Assembly (NCBI RefSeq): GCF_002284565.1
Contig: NZ_NPKI01000020.1
Span: 90,656 to 154,655, forward strand
Origin: Mesorhizobium mediterraneum
GTDB taxonomy: Bacteria > Pseudomonadota > Alphaproteobacteria > Rhizobiales > Rhizobiaceae
DNA length: 64,000 nt
Direction: 5' to 3'
The notes beneath the pieces were generated by a model, which saw only the letters and a list, made by a program, of their open reading frames with translations, made no database searches and had not been told where the DNA came from. The translations under genes and the position numbers were made by a program. This document shows positions 54,008 through 61,641 of this stretch, one piece after another. The number at the start of each line of letters is the position of its first letter. The stretch's first letter is position 1.

Positions 54008-54970
54008 ATGAGGCCACAACAGCAGAACAGGCGCATGCGCGGTCGCAACAACAGCGGCGGCGGCGGTAACAACAATAATAACAACAACCGCAAGGGCCCA
54101 AATCCCCTGACGCGCAACTACGAGAGCAACGGTCCGGACGTGAAGATCCGCGGATCGGCTCAGCAAATCGCCGAAAAATACGCAACCCTTGCCCGTGACG
54201 CGCAAAGCTCCGGCGACCGGGTGATGGCGGAAAACTATCTCCAGCACGCCGAGCACTACAATCGCATCATCGCTGCCGCACAGGCGCAGATACCGATCCA
54301 GAGCGCTCAGCAGAATCGCGACGATTTTGACGATGACGGCGACGAAGATCGCGACGAGTTCGACAATGCCGGCAACAGCAACGTCGGTGAGACGGCGGCT
54401 CCGGTGGTCAACCATGGTGCCGGCCCGCAGCCGGTCATCGACGGCACGCCAGCCGAGTTGGCGTTCAACCAGGAAAACGGCCGTGACAATCGCGACAACG
54501 GTGGGCGCGACAACGGTGGGCGCGACAACGGTGGACGCGACAACAGTGGCGGCCGCCATCGTGACCGCCGCCCCAATGGCGGCTACGGCCAGAACGGCCA
54601 GCGCGGCGAATATGGTGCGCGCGGCGAGCAGGGCGGACAGCGCAGCGACCAGAACCGGCGCAACGAGACGCCGGTACAGAATGAAACGCCCGTGCAGGCG
54701 CAAGCTGTGTCTCCGGTTGAGCCTGTTTCTGTGGCCGAACCCGCGCCGCAGTTCGAAAACTTTTCGCCGGCGGCTCTCGCTGCCCAGGCCGAGATGAACG
54801 AAGCAGCCACTGAAAGCGGCGCTGCCCGCCGCCCCAGGCGTCCGCGCCGTCCGCGCGTCAATGCTAACCAGGTGGATGGCGGCAACGACAATGCTGGCGC
54901 CGATAATGGGAATGCAGCGCCGGCGGAAGACGCCGGTGGCGAGCCCGCCATCGTCGACGTCAACAACTGA
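54008..54970 (+). CDS. DUF4167 protein, low-complexity and probably RNA-binding
   Basis: 320 residues. The conserved DUF4167 core is at about 30-95 (RNYESNGPDVKIRGSAQQIA through YLQHAEHYNRIIAAAQAQ), a helical region. The N-terminus is Arg/Asn/Gly-rich with a run of seven Asn, and the middle and C-terminus are disordered: four tandem RDNGG units, RG/QG repeats, and a basic RRPRRPRRPRVN stretch before an acidic end. Composition resembles RNA-associated or phase-separating proteins, but no function is established. It ends at a strong terminator. Confidence 0.88.
   Translation: MRPQQQNRRMRGRNNSGGGGNNNNNNNRKGPNPLTRNYESNGPDVKIRGSAQQIAEKYATLARDAQSSGDRVMAENYLQHAEHYNRIIAAAQAQIPIQSAQQNRDDFDDDGDEDRDEFDNAGNSNVGETAAPVVNHGAGPQPVIDGTPAELAFNQENGRDNRDNGGRDNGGRDNGGRDNSGGRHRDRRPNGGYGQNGQRGEYGARGEQGGQRSDQNRRNETPVQNETPVQAQAVSPVEPVSVAEPAPQFENFSPAALAAQAEMNEAATESGAARRPRRPRRPRVNANQVDGGNDNAGADNGNAAPAEDAGGEPAIVDVNN
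54491..54550 (+). repeat. Four 15-bp tandem repeats inside the DUF4167 gene
   Basis: The unit CGCGACAACGGTGGG occurs four times in a row, the last two with one and three base changes, coding RDNGG. As an in-frame 15-bp unit its copy number can vary by slippage without breaking the gene. Confidence 0.9.
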
Positions 54971-54998
54971 TCGAGCAAGGCTTTCAGACATTCTTGGA

Positions 54999-55029
54999 CG
55001 GCGGAGAGAAATCTCCGCCGTTTTTGTTT
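54999..55029 (+). terminator. Rho-independent terminator after the DUF4167 gene
   Basis: CGGCGGAGA (54999-55007) pairs perfectly with TCTCCGCCG (55012-55020) over a GAAA tetraloop, followed directly by TTTTTGTTTG. It is the clearest intrinsic terminator in the window and separates the prfA-prmC-DUF4167 region from clpB. Confidence 0.93.
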
Positions 55030-55070
55030 GTGCGCCCGTGGAATATTATGCGTTCGCCATTACCGGACGT

Positions 55071-55099
55071 CTTGAGGGGCCGTGGCTTGCGCACCATAT
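55071..55099 (+). promoter_or_regulatory. RpoH (sigma-32) heat-shock promoter of clpB
   Basis: CTTGAG at 55071-55076 and CCATAT at 55094-55099 with a 17-bp spacer match the alphaproteobacterial RpoH promoter consensus (CTTGAA/CCATAT type). It lies 94 bp upstream of the clpB start, just past a terminator, where a dedicated heat-shock promoter is expected. Confidence 0.8.
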
Positions 55100-55192
55100 C
55101 TCGCGTGAACAGGACCCGGCTCGAACGGGCGGGTCCGTCACCGCAATCTGATCCGGTGCCGCAAAGCGGGCCGGTGACGGAAGGAGACAGAT

Positions 55193-57799
55193 ATGAATCT
55201 TGAAAAATACTCCGAGCGCGTGCGCGGCTTCATCCAGTCTGCGCAAACAATGGCGCTCTCGCGCAACCACCAGCAGTTCACCCCCGAACATATATTGAAA
55301 GTGCTCGTCGACGACGACGAGGGCTTGGCCGCGTCGTTGATCGAGCGCGCCGGCGGCAGCGTTCGCGACGCCAAGCTTGGCGTCGAGACAGCACTTGAGG
55401 CAATGCCCAAGGTGGAAGGCGGCAACGGCCAGCTTTATCTGGCGCAGCCGCTGGCCAAAGTGTTCTCGACCGCCGAGGAACTGGCCAAGAAGGCCGGCGA
55501 CAGTTTCGTCACGGTTGAGCGGCTGCTGACGGCGCTGGCGGTCGAGAAATCCGCCAAGACCGCCGATATCCTGACCAAAGCCGGCGTGACCCCACAGGCA
55601 CTGAACCAGGTGATCAACGAGGTCCGCAAGGGCCGCACCGCCGACTCGGCGAGCGCCGAGCAGGGATATGATGCGCTGAAGAAGTACGCGCGCGACCTCA
55701 CCGCCGACGGCCGCGCCGGCAAGCTTGACCCCGTCATCGGCCGCGACGACGAGATCCGCCGCACCATCCAGGTGCTGTCGCGCCGCACCAAGAACAATCC
55801 GGTGCTGATCGGTGAACCCGGCGTCGGCAAGACGGCGATCGCCGAAGGGCTGGCGTTGCGCATCGTCAATGGCGACGTGCCGGAATCGCTCAAGGACAAG
55901 CAGTTGATGGCGCTCGACATGGGGTCGTTGATCGCCGGTGCAAAATATCGCGGCGAATTCGAGGAGCGGCTGAAGGCGGTGCTTTCGGAAGTCACCGCTG
56001 CCGCTGGCGGCATCATCCTGTTTATCGATGAGATGCACACGCTGGTCGGCGCCGGCAAGGCGGATGGCGCCATGGATGCGTCGAACCTGTTGAAGCCGGC
56101 GCTGGCACGCGGCGAACTGCATTGCGTCGGCGCGACGACGCTCGATGAGTACCGCAAGCATGTCGAGAAGGACGCAGCCCTTGCCCGCCGCTTCCAGCCG
56201 GTCTTCGTCAATGAGCCGACTGTTGAAGACACCGTCTCCATCCTGCGCGGCCTGAAGGAAAAATACGAGCAGCACCACAAGGTGCGCATCTCGGATTCGG
56301 CGCTGGTCGCGGCAGCGTCGCTGTCCAACCGCTATATCGCCGACCGATTTCTGCCGGACAAGGCGATCGACCTTGTCGACGAGGCCGCGTCGCGGCTGCG
56401 GATGCAGGTCGATTCGAAGCCCGAAGCGCTGGACGAGATCGACCGCCGTATCATGCAGCTCAAGATCGAGCGTGAGGCGCTGAAAGTCGAGAAGGACGAC
56501 GCGTCGAAGGACCGGCTCGCCCGCCTCGAAAAGGATCTTTCCGCTCTGGAGGAGGAATCGACCGAACTGACCTCGAAGTGGCAGGCCGAGAAGCAGAAGC
56601 TCGGGCTCGCCGCCGACCTGAAGAAACAGCTCGACGAGGCACGCAACGAGCTCGCCATTGCCCAGCGCAAGGGTGAATTCCAGCGCGCCGGCGAGCTGGC
56701 CTATGGCAAGATCCCGGAACTCGAGAAGAAGCTGACGCAGGCCGAGGCGCAAGACGGCAAGGTCGGCATGGTCGAGGAAGTGGTCACTCCCGATCATGTC
56801 GCCCATATCGTGTCGCGCTGGACCGGCATTCCGGTCGACAAGATGCTGCAGGGCGAGCGCGACAAGCTGTTGCGCATGGAAGATGAGATCGGCAAGCGAG
56901 TCGTCGGCCAGGGCGAAGCGGTGCAGGCCGTGTCGAAAGCCGTGCGCCGTGCCCGCGCCGGCCTGCAGGACCCGAACCGGCCGATCGGCTCGTTCATGTT
57001 TCTCGGACCGACGGGCGTCGGCAAGACCGAGCTGACCAAGGCGCTCGCCAGCTTCCTGTTCGACGACGAGAGCGCGATGGTGCGTATCGACATGTCGGAA
57101 TTCATGGAGAAGCACTCGGTCGCCCGGCTGATCGGCGCGCCTCCCGGCTATGTCGGCTACGAGGAAGGCGGCGCGCTGACCGAAGCGGTGCGGCGCCGGC
57201 CCTACCAGGTCGTGCTGTTCGACGAGATCGAGAAGGCGCATCCCGACGTGTTCAACGTGCTGCTGCAGGTGCTCGATGACGGCCGGCTGACCGACGGGCA
57301 GGGCCGCACGGTCGATTTCCGCAACACGCTGATCATCATGACATCGAACCTCGGCGCCGAATATCTGGTCAATCTCGGCGAGAACCAGGACGTCGATGTC
57401 GTGCGCGACGAGGTGATGAGCGTCGTCAGGGCGTCGTTCCGGCCGGAGTTCCTCAACCGCGTCGACGAGGTGATCCTGTTCCACCGGCTGCGCCGGCAGG
57501 ATATGGGCCGCATCGTCGAGATCCAGCTCAAGCGGCTGGAAAACCTACTCGTCGATCGCAAGATCACGCTTTCGCTGGACCAGGATGCGGTCGATTGGCT
57601 GGCGGCCAAGGGCTACGACCCGGCCTATGGCGCGCGGCCGCTGAAGCGGGTGATGCAGAAGGAGTTGCAGGACCCGCTGGCGGAAAAGATCCTGCTCGGC
57701 GACATCCTCGACGGCTCGACCGTCAAGGTCACCGCCGGTTCCGACCGGTTGAATTTCCGGTCGAAGCCGACGGTCGTGGCGACCGAGGCGGCGGCCTGA
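55193..57799 (+). CDS. clpB: ATP-dependent disaggregase ClpB
   Basis: 868 residues. With DnaK it pulls apart heat-denatured aggregates. It has an N-domain (1-145), NBD1 with GEPGVGKTAIAEG (about 203-215) and DEMHTLVGAG, the long coiled-coil M domain (about 410-530) that separates ClpB from ClpA/C, and NBD2 with GPTGVGKTELTKA (about 605) and the pore loop GYVGYEEGGAL. MNLEKYSERVRGFIQ at 55193 follows AAGGAGAC. It has its own RpoH-type promoter. Confidence 0.98.
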   Translation: MNLEKYSERVRGFIQSAQTMALSRNHQQFTPEHILKVLVDDDEGLAASLIERAGGSVRDAKLGVETALEAMPKVEGGNGQLYLAQPLAKVFSTAEELAKKAGDSFVTVERLLTALAVEKSAKTADILTKAGVTPQALNQVINEVRKGRTADSASAEQGYDALKKYARDLTADGRAGKLDPVIGRDDEIRRTIQVLSRRTKNNPVLIGEPGVGKTAIAEGLALRIVNGDVPESLKDKQLMALDMGSLIAGAKYRGEFEERLKAVLSEVTAAAGGIILFIDEMHTLVGAGKADGAMDASNLLKPALARGELHCVGATTLDEYRKHVEKDAALARRFQPVFVNEPTVEDTVSILRGLKEKYEQHHKVRISDSALVAAASLSNRYIADRFLPDKAIDLVDEAASRLRMQVDSKPEALDEIDRRIMQLKIEREALKVEKDDASKDRLARLEKDLSALEEESTELTSKWQAEKQKLGLAADLKKQLDEARNELAIAQRKGEFQRAGELAYGKIPELEKKLTQAEAQDGKVGMVEEVVTPDHVAHIVSRWTGIPVDKMLQGERDKLLRMEDEIGKRVVGQGEAVQAVSKAVRRARAGLQDPNRPIGSFMFLGPTGVGKTELTKALASFLFDDESAMVRIDMSEFMEKHSVARLIGAPPGYVGYEEGGALTEAVRRRPYQVVLFDEIEKAHPDVFNVLLQVLDDGRLTDGQGRTVDFRNTLIIMTSNLGAEYLVNLGENQDVDVVRDEVMSVVRASFRPEFLNRVDEVILFHRLRRQDMGRIVEIQLKRLENLLVDRKITLSLDQDAVDWLAAKGYDPAYGARPLKRVMQKELQDPLAEKILLGDILDGSTVKVTAGSDRLNFRSKPTVVATEAAA

Positions 57800-57835
57800 C
57801 TTCGAGTCTGCTTGCATAAAATGGCGGGGGCGCAG

Positions 57836-58201
57836 ATGACGCTGGATGACTACAACAGCTTCTGCGCCTCGTTGCCTGCAACGAGCCATGTCGTCCAGTG
57901 GGGCGGCGCCCATGTCTGGAAGGTCGGAGCCAAGGTCTTTGCGATCGGCGGTTGGAGCGAGGGGAAGGAGCCGTTCGTCACCTTCAAATGCTCCGACATC
58001 GCCTATGACATCTTGAAGGAACAGCCGGGCCTTCGGCCCGCGCCCTATCTCGCGTCACGCGGCATGAAATGGATCCAGCGCCAGACAAGCCAAAGCATGG
58101 ACGATGACGCGCTGAAGGACTATCTGCGCGAAAGCCATCGCCTTGTCGTCCTCAAGCTGACCAAACAGGCGCGCAAGGAATTGGGGCTCGCCGCCAGCTA
58201 G
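57836..58201 (+). CDS. MmcQ/YjbR-family protein
   Basis: 121 residues. It starts MTLDDYNSFCASLPATSHVV and contains WGGAHVWKVGAKVFAIGGWS and FKCSDIAYDILKEQPGLRPAPYLASRG, the MmcQ/YjbR fold with its CyaY-like topology. Members may bind DNA; no role is proven. GGCGGGGG before the ATG at 57836 decides this start over an upstream ATG at 57821. It follows clpB by 36 bp and might be read through from its heat-shock promoter. Confidence 0.9.
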   Translation: MTLDDYNSFCASLPATSHVVQWGGAHVWKVGAKVFAIGGWSEGKEPFVTFKCSDIAYDILKEQPGLRPAPYLASRGMKWIQRQTSQSMDDDALKDYLRESHRLVVLKLTKQARKELGLAAS

Positions 58202-58299
58202 TGTTCTTACTCAGACCGCCAGAAATCCGCCATCTTCATGCCCGGTTCATGTTGGAACCTTATGGTCGCCAACTGATTTGCTGGCGAAGGGGTTGATCT

Positions 58300-58404
58300 A
58301 TCGCGTCGGCCCGAAAATCTAATTCGATTTTCAAAAAAGCGCGATGCGGAGATTAAAGTGTTAGAGCGTCCTTTGCGCGTCCGGAAGGACGCGCGGCGCT
58401 CTAA
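58300..58404 (+). repeat. RIME1-like intergenic element (family A, copy 2)
   Basis: 105 bp. Stem 1: ATCGCG (58300-58305) with CGCGAT (58340-58345), enclosing GAAAATC/GATTTTC. Stem 2: TTAGAGCG with CGCTCTAA (58397-58404), enclosing GCGCGTCC-GGAA-GGACGCGC (58375-58394). Against copy 1 the inner stem changes C-G to T-A and turns two G-C pairs into G-T or back, so pairing is kept. It ends 49 bp before the L,D-transpeptidase start. Confidence 0.8.
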
Positions 58405-58453
58405 AGAGACAACGCCGGGCGGCGGCAATTACGGACCGGAGAATTTGGCCAAC

Positions 58454-59914
58454 ATGTTCCGCACGATCTTCACCCTTTCGGCGCTCGCCGCCGGGCTGCT
58501 TTCTTCGAGCGCAATGGCCGCGCCGACGGAAGGCATCGCGCCGCGACCTGCCCGTGCGGCCGATGCCGGTGGCGTGCTGGTCGCCCAGAACGGCGATTTC
58601 GACGTCTATTACGACGCCAGGGGAAACCGCGTCATCGTCGATGCGGAAACCGGCAAGGTCCTTGCCATCCAGCCGCCCCAGACCAGGTTCGATCGCCGTG
58701 CGCTGCGCCAAGAGCGCTTGCGCAATCTCGGACCGGTCGAGGACGACCGCTATTATCTCGATGATCCGGAAGACACGGCGCGCCTGCGCCGCAGGCAATT
58801 GGAAGAGGAAGGCCTGATCGTCGCGCCGCCGCCGGTCGATGAATACGATCCCTATAGCGACAATTCGATGGAAGCTTTTCCCGAAGCCCCGCGGGATGAC
58901 GGCAGCTATGGCAATAATTATCCGGAAGCGCCGCAGCCGGCAAAGCCGCGCACCGTCAAACGCCAGCCGCTCGACGAGGCTTCGCTCGAGCCGACGGCGC
59001 CGGGCGACCAGGCGGCACTGCCGCCAAAGATCGGCGGCAAAACGGCGGTCGACCCGTCGCTCTCGCTCGGTGCACGCCAGGAGGTTGCCGCGTTGCAAGT
59101 GCTGCTCGACCGCGCCGGCGCTTCGCCCGGCGTCGTCGACGGGCGCTTCGGCTCGAATGTCGACAAGGCGCTCGCCGCCTATAACGAGATCACCGGCAGC
59201 AATCTGAGGTCCACCGATGTGGTCGGCATCCAGGCGGCCCTTGAGCAATCCGGCGGCGATGCCTTCGCCTCCTATAACATCACGCCCGAAGATGCGGCCG
59301 GCCCCTATGTTGCCTCGGTGCCGGAAGACTACAGCCAGAAGGCGCAGCTCGACCGGCTGAGCTATGTCTCCGTGACCGAAGCGCTGGCCGAGCGGTTCCA
59401 CATGGACGAGAACTATCTGAAGGCGCTCAATCCGGAAGCCAATTTCAACCGTCCTGGCACGATCATCAAGGTCGTCAATTTCGGCAGACTGGTGGCGAAG
59501 CCGGTGGCAAGCATCATCGCTGACAAGGGCAAGAAGCAGGTCCGCGCCTATGACGCGTCGGGCAAGCTAATCGCGGCCTATCCAGCCACCATCGGCTCGG
59601 CGGACACGCCTTCACCCACCGGCACGCATGCGGTGTCGCGGGTCGCTCTCGACCCGAACTACACCTACAACCCGAACATCAATTTCAAGCAGGGCGAAAA
59701 CAACAAGATACTGACCATCCCGCCGGGCCCGAACGGCCCCGTCGGCTCGGTCTGGATCGCGCTGGACAAGCCGACCTACGGTATTCACGGCACACCCGAC
59801 CCCTCCAAGATCGGCAAGACCGAAAGCCATGGCTGCGTGCGGCTGACCAATTGGGACGCACGCGAACTGGCAAAAATCGTGTCGCCGGGCGTCACGGTGG
59901 AGTTCATCGACTGA
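58454..59914 (+). CDS. L,D-transpeptidase (YkuD) with peptidoglycan-binding domain
   Basis: 486 residues with a signal peptide (LSALAAGLLSSSAMAAP). A long acidic/proline region (about 35-200) is followed by a PG_binding_1-like segment (AALQVLLDRAGASPGVVDGR, about 215-260) and the YkuD domain at about 360-486. Its active site is HGTPDPSKIGKTESHGCVRL with the nucleophile Cys461. It would form 3-3 crosslinks in peptidoglycan or attach outer-membrane proteins, as rhizobial L,D-transpeptidases do. An RIME1-like element lies just upstream. Confidence 0.94.
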   Translation: MFRTIFTLSALAAGLLSSSAMAAPTEGIAPRPARAADAGGVLVAQNGDFDVYYDARGNRVIVDAETGKVLAIQPPQTRFDRRALRQERLRNLGPVEDDRYYLDDPEDTARLRRRQLEEEGLIVAPPPVDEYDPYSDNSMEAFPEAPRDDGSYGNNYPEAPQPAKPRTVKRQPLDEASLEPTAPGDQAALPPKIGGKTAVDPSLSLGARQEVAALQVLLDRAGASPGVVDGRFGSNVDKALAAYNEITGSNLRSTDVVGIQAALEQSGGDAFASYNITPEDAAGPYVASVPEDYSQKAQLDRLSYVSVTEALAERFHMDENYLKALNPEANFNRPGTIIKVVNFGRLVAKPVASIIADKGKKQVRAYDASGKLIAAYPATIGSADTPSPTGTHAVSRVALDPNYTYNPNINFKQGENNKILTIPPGPNGPVGSVWIALDKPTYGIHGTPDPSKIGKTESHGCVRLTNWDARELAKIVSPGVTVEFID

Positions 59915-60049
59915 GCGCCATATCCCAAATCCTTCGCACGACAAGGAACCGCGGACGGGCGACTTAGAGGTCTCGATCCTGTTCTGGTTTCAACGACAGC
60001 AAGCCTCTGGCCGGTTGTTGCGGGCGCGTAGGAAGTCTAAGCAGGCTTC

Positions 60050-61615
60050 ATGCGTTCTCCATGCGAAGTCGGCGCCGACGCCGCCCCCCTGGTCAGGCCG
60101 CTCCCGGCCGATACGTTTTGCCCGCAATCGCGGCGCAGGTTCGTGCTGATCGCGGCGATCCTGGCTTCCGCGCTCGGCTTCATCGACGGTTCGATCCTGG
60201 CTATCGCCACGCCGGCGATCCGCTTCGACCTCGGCGCCAGTTTCGCCGAGGCGCAGTGGATTTCCAACTCCTATGCGCTGACGCTTTCGGCGCTCATCCT
60301 TGTCGGCGGCGCCGCCGGCGACCGTTTTGGCCTGCGGCATGCTTTCGTGGCAGGCATCGCGCTGTTCATTGCCGCCTCGCTTGCCTGCGCGGTGGCGCCG
60401 AATCCGCCAGTGCTCATTGCGTTCCGCGCCGTTCAGGGCATCGGTGCTGCCATCATGGTGCCGGGCAGCCTCGCCATTATCGCCAAGGCCTATCCGAAGA
60501 AGGAGCGCGGCAGGGCGATCGGCATCTGGGCGGCGGCCTCGGCGCTGACGACGGCGCTTGGCCCGGTGCTGGGCGGCGTTGTCTTGTCGGCCTTCGGCGA
60601 CGGCATCTGGCGGGTGATCTTCGCGGTCAATCTGCCGCTTGGACTTGTCTCGATCTATCTCCTGCTCGCCAAGGTCCCGGCCGACGCTCCGACGGAAAAG
60701 CGCAGCCTCGATCTCGGCGGCGCTGCCCTCGCCACATTGGCGTTCGGGGCGCTTGCCTATGGCTTGACCTCGATGAGCGCAGAGGGCGAGGGGCAAATGT
60801 CCGGCCCGAGCATTGCCGCCGGCGCGGTGCTGCTCATAGTGTTCATTGTCTTCGAGCGCCGGCAGAGCGAGCCGATGATCGATCTCTCGCTGTTTCGGGT
60901 CGGCGCTTTCGCCGGCGCCAATGTGGCGACCTTCTTCCTCTATTTCGCGCTGTCGGCCAATCTGTTCTACCTGCCGATGCTGCTCATCGCCGGATGGGGG
61001 CTGAGCGCGGCCGAGGTCGGCTTCATCTTCCTGCCGCTGTCGGTCTTGATCGCGCTGTTGTCGGGGCCGATCGGCCAGTGGTCCGACCGGATCGGTCCGC
61101 GTTTTCCGATCGCCAGCGGCAGTCTTGTCGTCGCTGTCGCCTTTGCCGGGCTTGCCTTGCTGGCCTATGCCGGGATCCACAGTTTCTGGTGGGGAGTGTT
61201 TCCGCTGATGGCGCTGATGGGGCTCGGCATGGCGCTGGTCGTGTCGCCGCTGTCGACGGCGATCATGACGGCGGTCGAGGACAAGGATACGGGTGCCGCG
61301 TCGGGAATCAACAATGCCGTCTCGCGCATTGGCGGCCTGATCGCGGTGGCGGCGATGGGATCACTGGCGGCCTGGGTCTATGCGGCAGCGCTGAACATCG
61401 GTTCCGCATCCGGCGTTCCGGGTTTCGGCGAACCGGCGCCGGCGGGCCTGGCACCGGACCTCGATGCAGCAAGGCTTGCCGCCAGCGACGCAGCGTTCGC
61501 GGCCGTCGCCTTGGTGACCGCGCTGCTTTGCCTGCTCTCGGCGATCGTGGCGTGGACGACTGTTTCCGGCGAGCGACTGCCCTGGTCGCGTCGAGTTGAG
61601 AATCCGCAAAGCTGA
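60050..61615 (+). CDS. DHA2-type MFS exporter (14 helices)
   Basis: 521 residues with about 14 membrane helices. Motif A variant GGAAGDRFGLRHAFVAG follows helix 2, and motif C (ALGPVLGGVVLSAFG) marks an exporter in helix 5. ALGFIDGSILAIATPAI is the DHA2 signature of helix 1. The likely role is drug or metabolite export by proton antiport; the substrate is unknown. No regulator is adjacent. The N-terminus before residue 25 is not membrane-inserted, so the start could be later. Confidence 0.92.
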   Translation: MRSPCEVGADAAPLVRPLPADTFCPQSRRRFVLIAAILASALGFIDGSILAIATPAIRFDLGASFAEAQWISNSYALTLSALILVGGAAGDRFGLRHAFVAGIALFIAASLACAVAPNPPVLIAFRAVQGIGAAIMVPGSLAIIAKAYPKKERGRAIGIWAAASALTTALGPVLGGVVLSAFGDGIWRVIFAVNLPLGLVSIYLLLAKVPADAPTEKRSLDLGGAALATLAFGALAYGLTSMSAEGEGQMSGPSIAAGAVLLIVFIVFERRQSEPMIDLSLFRVGAFAGANVATFFLYFALSANLFYLPMLLIAGWGLSAAEVGFIFLPLSVLIALLSGPIGQWSDRIGPRFPIASGSLVVAVAFAGLALLAYAGIHSFWWGVFPLMALMGLGMALVVSPLSTAIMTAVEDKDTGAASGINNAVSRIGGLIAVAAMGSLAAWVYAAALNIGSASGVPGFGEPAPAGLAPDLDAARLAASDAAFAAVALVTALLCLLSAIVAWTTVSGERLPWSRRVENPQS

Positions 61616-61641
61616 GAAGCCCAGAAAGGCTCCAAGGTCGC

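Noticed and set aside
54491..54550. Short tandem repeats that could suggest a CRISPR array
   Set aside because: The units are contiguous with no spacers and encode RDNGG within a gene.
55046..57484. 812-codon open frame opposite clpB
   Set aside because: Mirror of clpB, no ribosome site, no domain.
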